Below, in pieces: positions 1 through 11,888 of a stretch of DNA of 64,000 bases. A program made the translations under genes and the position numbers. The stretch is from Anomaloglossus baeobatrachus (Eukaryota; Chordata; Amphibia; Anura; Aromobatidae), in assembly GCF_048569485.1 (NCBI RefSeq), contig NC_134359.1:150558933-150622932 (forward strand). Reading direction: 5' to 3'. The first letter of the stretch is position 1. Each line of letters begins with the position of its first letter. The notes under the pieces are model-generated. The model was given only the letters and a program-made list of their open reading frames with translations. It made no database searches and was not told the origin of the DNA.

Positions 1-517
1 GCGTGTGCGGTACAGAGCCATATGTGTGCGTGTGCAGTACAGAGCCATATGTGTGCATGTGTGGTACAGAGCCATATGTTTGCGTGTGCGGTGCAGAGCC
101 ATATGTGTGCGTGTGCGGTGCAGAGCCATATGTGTGCGTGTGCGGTGCAGAGCCATATGTGTGCGTGTGTGGTAAAGAGCCATATGTGTGCATGTGCGGT
201 ACAGAGCCATATGTGTGCAGTACAGAGCCATATGTGTGCGGTACAGAGCCATATGTGTGCGGTACAGAGCCATATGTGTGCGGTGCAGAGCCATATGTGT
301 GCGTGTGCGGTACAGAGCCATATGTGTGCAGTGCAGAGCCATATGTGTGCGTGTGCGGTACAGAGCCATATGTGTGCGTGTGCGGTGCAGAGCCATATGT
401 GTGCGGTGCAGAGCCATATGTGTGCGGTACAGAGCCATATGTGTGCGTGTGCGGTACAGAGCCATATGTGTGCGTGTGCGGTACAGAGCCATATGTGTGC
501 GTGTGCGGTGCACAGCC
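1..517. repeat. 21/27-bp minisatellite (cut by window start)
   Basis: Tandem units built around acagagccatatgtgtgcgt. They occur as 27-bp and 21-bp versions that differ by one extra GTGTGC. Both lengths are multiples of three and contain no stop, so all three forward frames stay open and give artefactual Cys/Val-rich repeats. The array runs off the left edge, so its full length is unknown. There is no start context, splice site or codon pattern to suggest a gene. Confidence 0.95.
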
Positions 518-913
518 CGATGTGGGGCTGTTATTTGCAATGCTGTAGTGATAATAGGTCAGGTGCTGGGGCAGAATATACTGACAGGGAATGTGTGTGC
601 AGGGGGCGGGCAGAGGGTGGGGCTGGACACTGAGGCTGGGTGGTGACAGCTCTGACTGAGGTTCTGCACAGGAAGTGGTCAGTGTGCTGGATCTGAATGT
701 AAACAAGAAGCTGCAGAGAATAAAGGGTGAATTCAAGAGGAAAAAAAGTTAGAAAACAAAAAATAACAATGTAGGTGTAATTTATATGACAATACAGCAC
801 AGATTAGCTTAACAAAAAATTTTGAGTTTATGTCGGATAACTCCTTTAACTGTTTTTTGGGTGTTTTTTTGTTTCTTTTTTTTTTAACTTTTTCAAGCAG
901 GTTAAAGAGCATA
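518..913. other. Intergenic, nothing recognised
   Basis: Ordinary A/T-rich sequence with short homopolymer runs (T runs near 850-895). No open frame, terminal repeat or RNA gene is recognisable. Confidence 0.6.
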
Positions 914-1791
914 CAGTGCCTTGCAAAAGTATTGACTACTATTAACATTTTTCGTGTTTTGCAACCTCGCGACCTGGAAGTTCACAATTGGTTTTTTTTT
1001 GAGAGTTTGCATCAGTTCATGTAAAGAACATGCCTACAATTGTAAAGATATAGTTTTCTTTTTTATTGTGAAACAAATGACAAAAAAAGGACAAAATAAC
1101 TGAAAACTTCATTGTGCATAACTGTTTACCCACCTAAAGTCAGCACTTTGTAGAGCCTCCTTTGGTGGCAATTACAGCTGCAAGTTGCTTTGGATTTATG
1201 AGTCTCTATGAGGTATGAGGTTTCCCCATCTTGCCCCTGGGATTTTCTGCCTATTCCTCAAGGCAAAACTGATACAGCTCCTTTGTTGTGGTACCATGTT
1301 CTTTCAATTTGATGACAAAGGATGTGATGGTGCTCGATAATCAGATATTGTGTTATTTTTTTAGAACCTAACTTGGTCTGTGACTTGTTTGGAGATCTCT
1401 TTGGTCTTCATGGTGTTTGGTTAGTGGTGCCTTTGCTTAATGGTGTTTCAACCTCTGTGGCCTTTCAGAAAAGGCGTGTGTATATACTGACACACCCCGG
1501 GACACTTATTGCACATAGGTGGACTTCCTTTCATTAAGCATGTGACTTATGGAGGTAATTGTTTGCATCAGAAAATTTTAGAGGCTTCATAGCAAAAGCA
1601 ATTTTTATTTACTTTATCCAAAATATTGAACTTTTGCCTATATTTTTCTCACTTCACTTCTCTACCTTAGACTATATAGTGCTGTTGTATCACACACAAA
1701 TTGGATTACAAAGATATTATTTAAACATCAGCTGTAATGTAGCAAAATAAGTAAGAATCCAAAGGGGGGTGAATACTTTTGGAAAGCACTG
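914..1791. mobile_element. Tc1/mariner deletion derivative
   Basis: An 878-bp element with inverted ends: CAGTGCCTTGCAAAAGTATT on the left and, reverse-complemented, CAGTGCTTTCCAAAAGTATT on the right. It is flanked by TA on both sides, the Tc1/mariner target duplication. It aligns to the longer copy at 9174-16760 but lacks about 0.6 kb of its middle, joining the segment ending 'cagctcc' straight to 'tttgttgtgg'. It is therefore non-autonomous. No transposase frame survives. Confidence 0.85.
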
Positions 1792-1833
1792 TATCTGCCT
1801 GTAACAGACGTTGTGTGCACACAGCCTTAATCA

Positions 1834-2180
1834 AATTGTCTCTCCAGGGAGGAAGAAGGCAAACTCTAGCGCCACCTATTGGAATTAGCCATCCTACAAG
1901 TCAACAGTGGCTTTTTAACAAGCCTTTTCATATTACTTAGGATTTATACCAGATCAGAACACTAATTTGCAGACACTGTGTTTCAGGGTGATTGCTCCTC
2001 ATCAGTGCAAAGTATGGAATCTGATCTGGCTTATGAGAAGCCATAGCAGAGACCATGGGGAAGACTATTCTCATTGCGGAGACCAGGTGACGCTAGAGTT
2101 TGTCTATAAGTCCCCTCACTGGCAGCCACTGGATTGTCAGATCTCCGCAAGGAGAATAGACTTCCCCGTGGTCCACAGTC
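1834..2180 (-). repeat. Diverged relative of the hammerhead tandem unit
   Basis: This stretch aligns with the 326-bp unit at 26130-26811: the same 'ctctccag', 'gcgccacctattgga' and 'gatctggct' landmarks in the same order. After the hammerhead part, about 2100-2180 matches the unit in the opposite orientation (reverse complement of the 'ccacgggggaacactattct' side), so it ends in a partial inverted unit. It is clearly older than the intron 2 dimer. Confidence 0.75.
1966..2011 (-). ncRNA. Hammerhead ribozyme, decayed copy
   Basis: On the minus strand: stem I TTTGCA/TGCAAA (6 bp, perfect), core CTGATGA, a poor stem II (GGAG against CCCT, with mismatch), then GAAA, a short stem III ACA/TGT and cleavage triplet GTC. 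The catalytic core is kept, but stem II is weakened relative to the intron 2 copies, so activity is doubtful. Confidence 0.65.
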
Positions 2181-3783
2181 CACAGCCTTAATGTGGCACA
2201 TGGCATATGTATGAGAAAAGTGGCTCAATTTGAGGCACAATTCTTGTGTATTTTAATGAATAAATTTGCCTCAAAATGTGCTACAACTGATGGAGAAAAC
2301 TAATAATTACAATACAATAGTATCATTTTAGCATTAATTATTTTACAAAGAAAGCAAGCATTGAAATGTATTTTGAAGTGTGAAAATAGTAACGTTGTGC
2401 TTTTATTATCTATAAATATTTTTTATTTGCACTCTCTACAGATTGCTTAAACCTCCAGTTCAAATACTACTTTGTATGACAGTACCTTCTAGGTGATCAT
2501 CTATAGAGCTCTGAGCTTCTTTTCAATGTAGACTACTCAGCTTCTTTCATTTATATATCACCTTAGTTGCTCTTTTGTTGTGCTCTGCCATCATTCTCCT
2601 GATCCATCATCACAGCATAGCATGGACATCTGGTGCAAAGTAATCTCTACCTGCTGGGAGGACAGTATCATTTTTCTTGACTATCTATACTCCTAAATAA
2701 GCTATGAGATCAACAATTTCACTTTATTCATTTTAACTGTGTGACAGGAACTTGCAGGAGTTTTTTTTTCATTGTAGAAGAAATTGTATGTAATAGGCCA
2801 TACCATGTCATCATATAGAAAATACCTGTTGCCGTATGTGACAGATCTCTATGCAGGGGCGGACACAGAAAGAAGAGGGCCCCTATGCAGTTGAATTTCT
2901 TATCATAATACACCTTTGTGCCTATGAGAGGTATTGCTCCCTGTTTTTCAAGGTTGGAAGTTGGCCTCCCCACTTTTTCGTGCCCATGTGTGGCTGCAAA
3001 CGTTACACCATTGGAAGGTCCACCCCGGTCTCCATAGACTCAAATGTGTAATCAAAGTCTTAGGCAATTGTATACAATGGTCCCAGTGTGATATTTAATA
3101 AAACAAGCAGAAAAAGAACATACAAAAGACTGACCTATGGAACTCTTTAATAGAAGCAAAGTGAAACTTTACTTTTGTTGTAGTTTCCCTTTAAAGCTTT
3201 TCATTTCGGAAACTATATCCTTGAAAAGCTTTATAGGTGTTCGACATTGATCTGCATGAAAGTCTTCTATAGAACATAGAAGAGAAAAGCTTTTTTTTTC
3301 CTTCTGAAAGTGAGAATTTTTGCATATTTTTTAATTTGTGCTTTGGCTAAGCTTTTGTTAGATTTAAGATTTTGTTATGCTTAGCTTGAAACTAAGTAGT
3401 GATAGAAGATGTTACAGAATATGTCATTTTATTAAGGCTGTTGGAAACACTGGGCCATAAGATACAACCATAATTTGCAGCATAAAATGTTTTTTAATGT
3501 TTCGCAAGTAGAGTAATTCAGTGCCAGCATGATGCACCATACAATACCAGTCAAAGTAGGTCAGCTAAAATGCTCTTACCTTTTCACTGTTCCCACTTAG
3601 CAGTATAGGTGTAAAGGGGTTAGTGGAGATGAATCTGATGAAATAGTACATATACGCATTGCATGTCTCCATAACGCTGTACTGCCAGGACCTTTCAATC
3701 ATGCAGTGGTTGTATACACCACCTCTGTAAGCTCCAGGCTACCTACATTGAGACTGATAGGTTTACAGTGGCAGCTAATATAA
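2181..3783. other. Intergenic, nothing firm
   Basis: A/T-rich sequence with no gene-like frame. Around 2850-2890 the stretch beginning 'gcaggggcggacacaga' resembles the end of a non-autonomous DNA element, but I could not find its partner end or a target duplication. Confidence 0.5.
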
Positions 3784-4344
3784 AGCCCACTTTACACGCT
3801 GCAATATATCTCACAATGTGTCAGCGGGGTCACGTCGTAAGTGACGCACATCCGGCATTGTAAGGTACATTGCAGTGTGTGACAGGTACGGGCGATTGCG
3901 ATTGAACGGTAAAACCTTCATTGCATACACATCGTACCTTTCTCTAGAATTGCACGCCAGATTGTTCATCGTACCCGGGGTAGCACACATCGCAGTGTGT
4001 GACACCCCGGGAACGATGAACAGATCTTACCTGCGTCCTGCAGCTCCCGGCTGACAATGCGGAAGGAAGGAGGTGGGCGGGATGTTTACGCTCCGCTCAG
4101 CTCCGCCCCTCCACATTGATTGGCCGGCTGCAGCGTGACGTCGATGTGACGTCGAACGTCCCTCCCACTCCAGGAAGTGGACGTTCGCCGCTCACATCGA
4201 GGTCGTATGGACGGGTAAGTACGTGTGACGGGGGTTAATTGTTTGTGCGGCATGTTCAACAAATTGAATGTGCCACACATATGATGGGGGCGTTGCAAAT
4301 CGCATACGATATCGTATGCAAGATTGCAACGTGTAAAGCAGGCT
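3784..4344. mobile_element. PIF/Harbinger-type MITE, 561 bp
   Basis: Terminal inverted repeats read AGCCCACTTTACACGCTGCA on the left and AGCCTGCTTTACACGTTGCA (reverse complement) on the right. Both sides carry the 3-bp duplication TAA (3781-3783 and 4345-4347), as expected for PIF/Harbinger (TWA targets). There is no transposase. It belongs with the 'tttacacgctgc' subfamily also at 4502 and 54734. Confidence 0.85.
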
Positions 4345-4501
4345 TAATAGTTCTGAAAATACAAAACATCTTCCACAAAAGGATTCATCGTCAACTCATC
4401 AAGTTTAAACTAAAATAAATGTTCCCGTGATGGGCGGAATCTGCTTTCTTAAATTTAAATGTTCAAAAAGAAAGATCAAGACCTTTGCCAGGGCAATCTA
4501 A

Positions 4502-4983
4502 GGGGTACTTTGCACGCTGCGACATCGCACCTGCGATATCTTCGGGGTCAAATCGAAAGTGACGCACATCCGGCGCCGGTAACGACGTCGGCCATTTTCA
4601 TAATGTCGCACCAATAGGAGATACGATGTTGTTCCTCGTTCCTGTGGCAGCACACATCGCTGTGTGTGAAGCCGCAGGAGCGATGAACATCTCCTTACCT
4701 GCCTCCACCAGCTATGCGGAAGGAAGGAGATGGGCCCCTCCGCTTCTATTGGCCGCCTGCCGTGTGACGTTGCTGTGACGCCGCACGACCCGCCCCCTTA
4801 GGAAGGAGGCGGGTCGCCGGCCAGAGAGACGTCGCAGGGAAGGTAAGTGCGTGTGAAGCTGCCGTAGCGATAATGTTCGCTACGGCAGCTATGACAAGAT
4901 ATCGCATGTGCAACGGGGGTGGGTACTATCGCGCTCGGCATTGCTAGCATCGGCTAGCGATGTCGCAGCATGCAATGTACCCC
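4502..4983. mobile_element. PIF/Harbinger-type MITE, 482 bp
   Basis: Ends GGGGTACTTTGCACGCTGCG and, reverse-complemented, GGGGTACATTGCATGCTGCG, flanked by TAA on both sides (4499-4501 and 4984-4986). Its interior resembles that of 3784-4344 ('gtgacgcacatccggc', 'gcggaaggaagga'), so the two are relatives that inserted separately. Confidence 0.85.
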
Positions 4984-4986
4984 TAA

Positions 4987-5652
4987 GAGCAACAGCAGTG
5001 GACTCATGTAGCATCAGCTTCCTAAAACTAGGACCAACTTTTATCTTTTGCATTTTAAACTTTACTCCAAATGTATGTATTGCCAATGTTTGTGATGATG
5101 TTTGATATCAGAGATCAGATCTGTCAGATGAAATCAAAATGGAGCAGCAGCTGATACTCCATATACAGTATGTGACCTTCTGCATTTCACTGCATATGGA
5201 GAGCAATGCAGAGAAACTGTATGGAAACCATGTTCATTATAAGGATATGGTAATATACTAATATACTGTATCTGAAACTGGTATATGGGCACTATGTCTG
5301 GTAGTAGTATGTGGACACTATGATCAGCAGTATTATGCAGGTATTATACGTTATAATTTTTAACTGCAGAGATGAGAAGTATGGATGGTATTATTGGTAC
5401 TGTGAGTACAGTAATAAGGCTGGAAGTATTTTACGGCCATTATTTTAGCATTTCCTTTGAGCACTGTATGATGTCATTCTTACCATGCTGGCAATGTATA
5501 TCATGCTGTGTAAATACATACAAGGCATACATATATGTGGCATATATAGTTTTTATGTGTGTCTGCGTATATCCACACAGGCTGATTATAAAAGATTAAT
5601 CTCGTGTTTTGCATTCATATTACTGCACTGATAAACATTTCACCATTTTGTG
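4987..5652. other. Intergenic, nothing recognised
   Basis: Unique-looking A/T-rich sequence with no frame, terminal repeat or RNA gene that I can support. Confidence 0.6.
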
Positions 5653-5660
5653 ATAATAAC

Positions 5661-6730
5661 TAGTGACAAGCGGCCACTAAAATGCTTGAGTGCTCTTTAC
5701 TCGAATTGAGCAGGTTGGACACTCTATTGGGCTCAAGTCAAGTAACAAGTATAAGGGAAGTCAATTATTGGGCTCTCCGCCTGTCAAGCTACCACTAGGG
5801 GGTGCAGGGACTCAACTAGGAAAAGCACTCCTGAGTGTAGTTAAAGAGAAGCCTACTAGAGGTCACTAACAAGAGCAGGGATAGTCGGTCAGTCAGGCTC
5901 TAAGCCAGGATGTCCCATCGGTACCGAGGAGCAATCAAGCCAAAGTCTAAGAACAGAGCCGAGGTCGAATACTGGGAGAACAAGTAAGCACAGGGGAGGA
6001 TGTGGGGAAGATAGGAGAGAACAGGAAACCGGAGGACAGGGAGGTATCAACAAAATGACAGGTAGAAGGGATGGAGGTACGAACGGGCAGGAGGAACAGA
6101 GATAAGGACTGGCAGGGGAAAGGGAGGTCAGGTAAGGTCAGCGGGATGGAGGTCAGGTCAGACAAAAGGGATGGGAGTCAGGACAGGCAAGGGGAGCGGC
6201 GGTCAGGACAAACAGTACCGGGTAGCAAGACAAGAACCATAGATTGTCGCACAGGAATGCAGCAAACAGCAGAGACGGAAATATCACTGGCGGCTTCCCG
6301 GAGGCAGCAGCACCAAGATATGGCGCCGTGACCCCCAGAATGAAGCCAGAACAAACAGGCCCCTCCCGGAGACAGGATACATGCACCGGCTCAGGAACGA
6401 CAGAGCCATGCATGAATCATGACACCGCTCACATACAGCCAGCCATAAACACAGAGAGTGGCCTGGGTTTTTGTTTTGTTTTTTTGTTTTTTTTACACAC
6501 TGCATTCAAACACATTATTCTTACCCGCAGTAAGAGACATTCAGAGACTGCTAGTAACGATCACTGCTTTCTGGTTCCCATCATTTACTGAAGGGAGCTG
6601 GCTCAGTGTCAGAACTTTCATGAATGACACATCCGAGCACTTGCGATACTCAGCCAAATTCTCAGTGTACCCGAACACCCCAATGCTCAATCAAGTATTG
6701 AGCAGTGGCGAACATGCTTGCTCATCCCTA
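5661..6730. mobile_element. hAT-type non-autonomous element, 1.07 kb
   Basis: Ends TAGTGACAAGC and, reverse-complemented, TAGGGATGAGC, bounded by an exact 8-bp duplication ATAATAAC (5653-5660 and 6731-6738), the hAT signature. The subterminal 'tgctcg'-type words recur at both ends. The interior (5900-6450) is purine-rich and codes for nothing recognisable. Confidence 0.85.
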
Positions 6731-6738
6731 ATAATAAC

Positions 6739-7465
6739 GTATCAAAAGATCACATCTCAGAGTTTTTATCTCGTGCATGAATACTCAATTGTGAGTTACC
6801 TGGTGGCAGGATGAAATCAGATTCCAAAATGACGGCTATGCAATAGAAAGCTTTTTAGAGTATGAAAAGTGTAAATCAATTATTACCGTGCAGTGAGCAT
6901 TCTGAAGATAATTTGAAAGTGACCCACCTGGTCAGGGTCACCAGAGCATTCTGTGCTGGTATCGACAATTTAAGGACACAGAATGCTTGTGGAAATGTAA
7001 AATCCCTGGACCACCGAGTATTACAGGCAGGGAGGTCAAGAGGGTTCAAGAGACCTTTGCATGTAGACCACAGAAATGAACACGTCACACAAGTCATGAA
7101 CTTTGCATTCCTTTTTTTGCAATATTGGGCAACGACGACTGTGACAGAAACCATAACTTATACAGCTATTGCACCATTTACGGCCAACCTACCATGGCAT
7201 CCAATATGAATTCTACACCTCTCTAATGACCATCGACAGGGACATGCTGAAGCATGTATGTGTTGAACTGGATTACCACATAAATGGGTGTCGTGTGACA
7301 AAAACAGGACACAGAATATTATGTGCTACATTTAGAGATTTTATGTTCAATTTTCGTGTGCCATATACTATTGTGCATGTAATACATTTTGAAATATACC
7401 TCTTTAAAACCCAATGAATATTTTATAATCACCCTGTGTGTATATATGTGCATGTATATAATATA
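6739..7465 (+). other. Degenerate repeat of unknown class
   Basis: No intact gene. At 7169-7417 a short forward frame containing 'DRDMLKHV' and 'ELDYHI' looks like the worn end of a transposable-element protein, and the block stops near 'ataatcaccctgt'. I cannot assign a family. Another reading is chance coding in old repeat sequence. Confidence 0.3.
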
Positions 7466-9105
7466 CAGTTAGGTCCAGAAATATTTGGACAGTGACACAA
7501 GTTTTGTTATTTTAGCTGTTTACAAAAACATGTTCAGAAATACAATTATATATATAATATGGGCTGAAAGTGCACACTCCCAGCTGCAATATGAGAGTTT
7601 TCACATCCAAATCTGAGAAAGGGTTTAGGAATCATAGCTCTGTAATGCATAGCCTCCTCTTTTTCAAGGGACCAAAAGTAATTGGACAAGGGACTCTAAG
7701 GGCTGCAATTAACTCTGAAGGCGTCTCCCTCGTTAACCTGTAATCAATGAAGTAGTTAAAAGGTCTGGGGTTGATTACAGGTGTGTGGTTTTGCATTTGG
7801 AAGCTGTTGCTGTGACCAGACAACATGCGGTCTAAGGAACTCTCAATTGAGGTGAAGCAGAACATCCTGAGGCTGAAAAAAAAGAAAGAGATAGCAGACA
7901 TGCTTGGAGTAGCAAAATCAACAGTTGGGTACATTCTGAGAAAAAAGGAATTGACTGGTGAGCTTGGGAACTCAAAAAGGCCTGGGCGTCCACGGATGAC
8001 AACAGTGGTGGATGATCGCCGCATACTTTCTTTGGTGAAGAAGAACCCGTTCACAACATCAACTGAAGTCCAGAACACTCTCAGTGAAGTAGGTGTATCT
8101 GTCTCTAAGTCAACAGTAAAGAGAAGACTCCATGAAAGTAAATACAAAGGGTTCACATCTAGATGCAAACCATTCATCAATTCCAAAAATAGACAGGCCA
8201 GAGTTAAATTTGCTGAAAAACACCTCATGAAGCCAGCTCAGTTCTGGAAAAGTATTCTATGGACAGATGAGACAAAGATCAACCTGTACCAGAACGATGG
8301 GAAGAAAAAAGTTTGGAGAAGAAAGGGAACGGCACATGATCCAAGGCACACCACATCCTCTGTAAAACATGGTGGAGGCAACGTGATGGCATGGGCATGC
8401 ATGGCTTTCAATGGCACTGGGTCACTTGTGTTTTATTGATAACATAACAGCAGACAAGAGTAGCCGGATGAATTCTGAAGTGTACCGGGATATACTTTCA
8501 GCCCAGATTCAGCCAAATGCTGCAAAGTTGATCGGACAGCGCTTCATAGTACAGATGGACAATGACCCCAAGCATACAGCCAAAGCTACCCAGGAGTTCA
8601 TGAGTGCAAAAAAGTGGAACATTCTGCAATGGCCAAGTCAATCACCAGATCTTAACCCAATTGAGCATGCATTTCACTTGCTCAAATCCAGACTTAAGAC
8701 GGAAAGACCCACAAACAAGCAAGACCTGAAGACTGCGGCTGTAAAGGCCTGGCAAAACATTAAGAAGGAGGAAACCCAGCGTTTGGTGATGTCCATGGGT
8801 TCCAGACTTAAGGCAGTGATTGCCTCCAAAGGATTCGCAACAAAATATTGAAAATAAAAATATTTTGTTTGGGTTTGGTTTATTTGTCCAATTACTTTTG
8901 ACCTCCTAAAATGTGGAGTGTTTGTAAAGAAATGTGTACAATTCCTACAATTTCTATCAGATATTTTTGTTCAAACCTTCAAATTAAACGTTACAATCTG
9001 CACTTGAATTCTGTTGTAGAGGTTTCATTTCAAATCCAATGTGGTGGCATGCAGAGCCCAACTTGCGAAAATTGTGTCACTGTCCAAATATTTCTGGACC
9101 TAACT
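7466..9105 (+). mobile_element. Tc1 transposon, nearly complete
   Basis: A 1.64-kb element with ends CAGTTAGGTCCAGAAATATT and its inverted match at 9075-9105. It is preceded by TA and followed by TATA; the last G of the right terminal repeat is missing. It carries one transposase gene in the forward direction. The near-perfect terminal repeats and almost open gene make it the best-preserved Tc1 here. A (TA)n tract abuts its right end. Confidence 0.9.
7825..8851 (+). pseudogene. Tc1 transposase with one frameshift
   Basis: Encodes a cut-and-paste transposase of about 340 residues, the usual Tc1 length. The first frame (7825-8439) has an N-terminal helix-turn-helix ending 'GVAKSTVGYILRKK', a GRPR-type box 'KRPGRPR', a second helix-turn-helix, and the first catalytic Asp in 'WTDETKINLY'. 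The second frame (to 8851) carries the second Asp in 'MDNDPKHTA' and the Glu in 'NPIEHAF', with 34 residues between them (DD34E). The two frames meet near 8435, where a T run is one base too long. No other disabling change is obvious. The region between the first Lys run and 'EIADML' is a few residues shorter than in relatives. Confidence 0.9.
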
Positions 9106-9112
9106 ATATAGA

Positions 9113-9113
9113 T

Positions 9114-9160
<47 letters not shown>

Positions 9161-9170
9161 TAGACAGACA
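9113..9170. repeat. (TA)n with short (CA)n and (GACA)n
   Basis: Simple-sequence tract, mostly TA dinucleotides followed by CA and GACA steps. It lies between two Tc1 elements. Confidence 0.95.
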
Positions 9171-11384
9171 GATAAAGCCTTGCGAAAGTATTCACCCCTT
9201 GGCATTTTTTGTGTTTTGCTACCTCACGACCTGGAATTTCATTGTTTTGGGTTTTTTGAGAGTTTGTATCACTTACTTGTAAGGCACATGCCTACAACTG
9301 TGAACATTTGTTTTTCTTCTTATTGTGGACCAAACAACAAGTAGGATAAAAAACTGTTCGCTTCAGTGTGCATAACTATTCACCCCTCTAAAGTCAGTAC
9401 TTTGTAAAGCCTCCTTTTGTGGCAATTATAGCTGCAAGTTGCTTTGGATAAGTCTCTATGAGCTTTCCGCATCTTGCCACTAGGCGTTTTGCCCATTCCT
9501 CAAGGCAAAACTGCTTCAGCTCCTTCAAGTTAGATGGTTTCATCTGGTGAACAGCAATCTTAAAGTCTTACCACAAATTCTCAATTGGACTAATGTGTGG
9601 GCTTTGACTATGTCACTCCAATACATTTACACAGCCCCTTAAACCACTCGTGTGTTGCTTTAGTAGTATGCTTTGGATCATTGTCATTTGGAAGGTGGAA
9701 CTACGCCCCAGTCTCAAATTACTGACATACTAAAACAGGATTTGCTCAAAAATATCCCTGTACTGTGCATTATCCATCTTTCCCTCAACTCAAACTATTT
9801 TCTTTGGCCCTGATGTCAAAAACCTTCCCAACATCACTATGCTGCCACCACCATATTTCACTGTGTTGGTATGGCGCCAGATATAGCACTTAACTCAGTG
9901 GCAAAAAAGCTCAATTTTGGTCTCATCTGACCACAGCACCTTCTTCCGTACATTTGGAGAGTCTCCCACATGTCATTTGGTAAAATCAAAATGAGCTTTC
10001 CAATTTTTGTTTGTAACTGTAAGTAAAGGCTTTTTTCTAGACACTCTTCCATAAAAGCCAGCTCTCTGGACTGGGCAGCTTATTGTGGTCATATAAGTAG
10101 ATACTCCAGTCTCTGCTTGGGAACTCTGGAGTTGAGATGAGAAAACCTGTCAAGGTTCAGTTTGTTTTTGCCGACTTTCCCAGTGTTCGTCGAACAGCTT
10201 GTCAAACAGCCCATCGAACATATCCAAACACTATTGAATTCAATAGGAGGCAAAACTTGTATTTTAGTAAAGGCTAGGGGGTGGTGTTAGTAAAGACTAT
10301 GGGGGCTGCAAAAGAGAGAAAATACTGTATGAAGCAGCACATTTATACCGAGTCTCCTGTGCTGCTGTCACATTGATTTGGGTTAAACTCATTAACGCTC
10401 ATACATATTCACTGCTTCCCCAGCCCACCTAAAGTTCTGGTGTCTCTGATTAGCTGTAGTCCGACTGTGCCCCCAACCTGTGTGACAGACTCTTGGTTGC
10501 AATCACCCATGCTGTCTGGCTCCTCTAGTGGAATGTAAAAATAAATAAATTAAAAAAAATGGCGTGCGGTCACTCATATATTGAAACCCAGTGCAAATAA
10601 ATTAGACAGCTACAGGCTGCAGCATTGCAGCTTATATTTATTATTTCAATAAATCATTTTAAAAAATGGTGTGTGGTCTCCTACAATTTTGATACCATGC
10701 CAAAATAAAGTTGACAGCTGAGGGCTGGTATTCTCAGACTGGAGAGGACCATGATTATTGGGACCCTCTGCCTAAAAATAGCCGCCCAAAGCAGCCAAGA
10801 ATTTTTGCATCCATTAGATTGAACAATCCTGGCATTTTATCCTGCTCGTGCCTTATGCCCTGATATGGTAGCAATCCGGGTAATATAAGGGATAAATGAG
10901 ATCTCACAGCTGCCACTAAGCCCTAGATTACTAATGGGATGAGACCTCATGGGATGGCACCAATGGGATGAGACATCTGTGAGACTTCCCATTACTAATC
11001 TGTAAGTGAAAATAAATAAACACAAACACCAACAAAATCTTTTATTTAAAATAGAATACAAATAACCCACCCTCTTTCACCCATTTATTAACCCCAAAAC
11101 ACCAAAGTCCGACGTAATCCACATGAGGTCCCATGATGATTCCGGCTCTGTAGTTGCAGCATGTGGGCACAGAACATGGCCGCTTGCTGCGACTGCAGGT
11201 AGAGACTGACTGAGCCGCAGCTGTGAGAAGTGACATCACTGCGTTTATGTGTGGTCACAGCTGAAGATTTCCACAATACTGCACCTGTGACCGCAGGAAA
11301 CGTCATGTGAACTGACTGAACTCAGTGACCTCACCTCAGATGAATTGAGTTCAATCAGACCTGCATCTCCTGGCAGAAAACTGT

Positions 11385-11888
11385 GGGGGGGGGGTTGCCA
11401 AGAGATGCAGACTTTGTGACATTTATACACCCTATTCCTGCACCAAATCTGCATCTTCTAGCAAAACAAAAGCATCAAAAGCACATCATAACACATCACC
11501 TTTTCATGCATTTTTTTTTGCCAGGAGATGCAAATTTGGTGCAGGAATATGGTGTAAACATTTCAGCACAAATCTGCATCTCTTGGCAAAAAAAACGCAC
11601 AAAAATGGTTTTGACGTCGTTTTGGTGCGGTTTTCTGCAAGGAGATACAAATTTGGTGCTGAAATGTCTGCACAGATTTCTGCACCAAATTTGCATCATC
11701 TGGCAGAAAACCACACCGAAATTGCGCCCAAATCGTTTTTGTGCTTTTTTTTTGCCAAGAAATGCAGATGTGGTGCTGAAATGCATACATCAAATTCCTG
11801 CACCAAAGTTGTATCTCTTGGAAAAAAAAATGCATTAATATCGCATCAAAGCCGCATCGTGTTTAGATGCGTTTTTTTGCCAGGAGAT
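11385..11888. repeat. Degenerate inverted/tandem repeats
   Basis: About eight diverged blocks alternate 'ggagatgcaaatttggtgc' with its reverse complement 'gcaccaaatctgcatctc', separated by T or A runs. Reading frames appear on both strands only because of the periodicity. The block probably belongs to the foldback element's centre. Confidence 0.8.

Noticed and set aside
3-646. Long forward open frames (up to 203 codons) in the left minisatellite
   Set aside because: Open in all three frames because the unit lengths are multiples of three and lack stops; no domain, splice site or start context.
2845-2960. End of a hAT MITE ('gcaggggcggacac')
   Set aside because: Only one end was seen and no target duplication, so it is not listed as an element.
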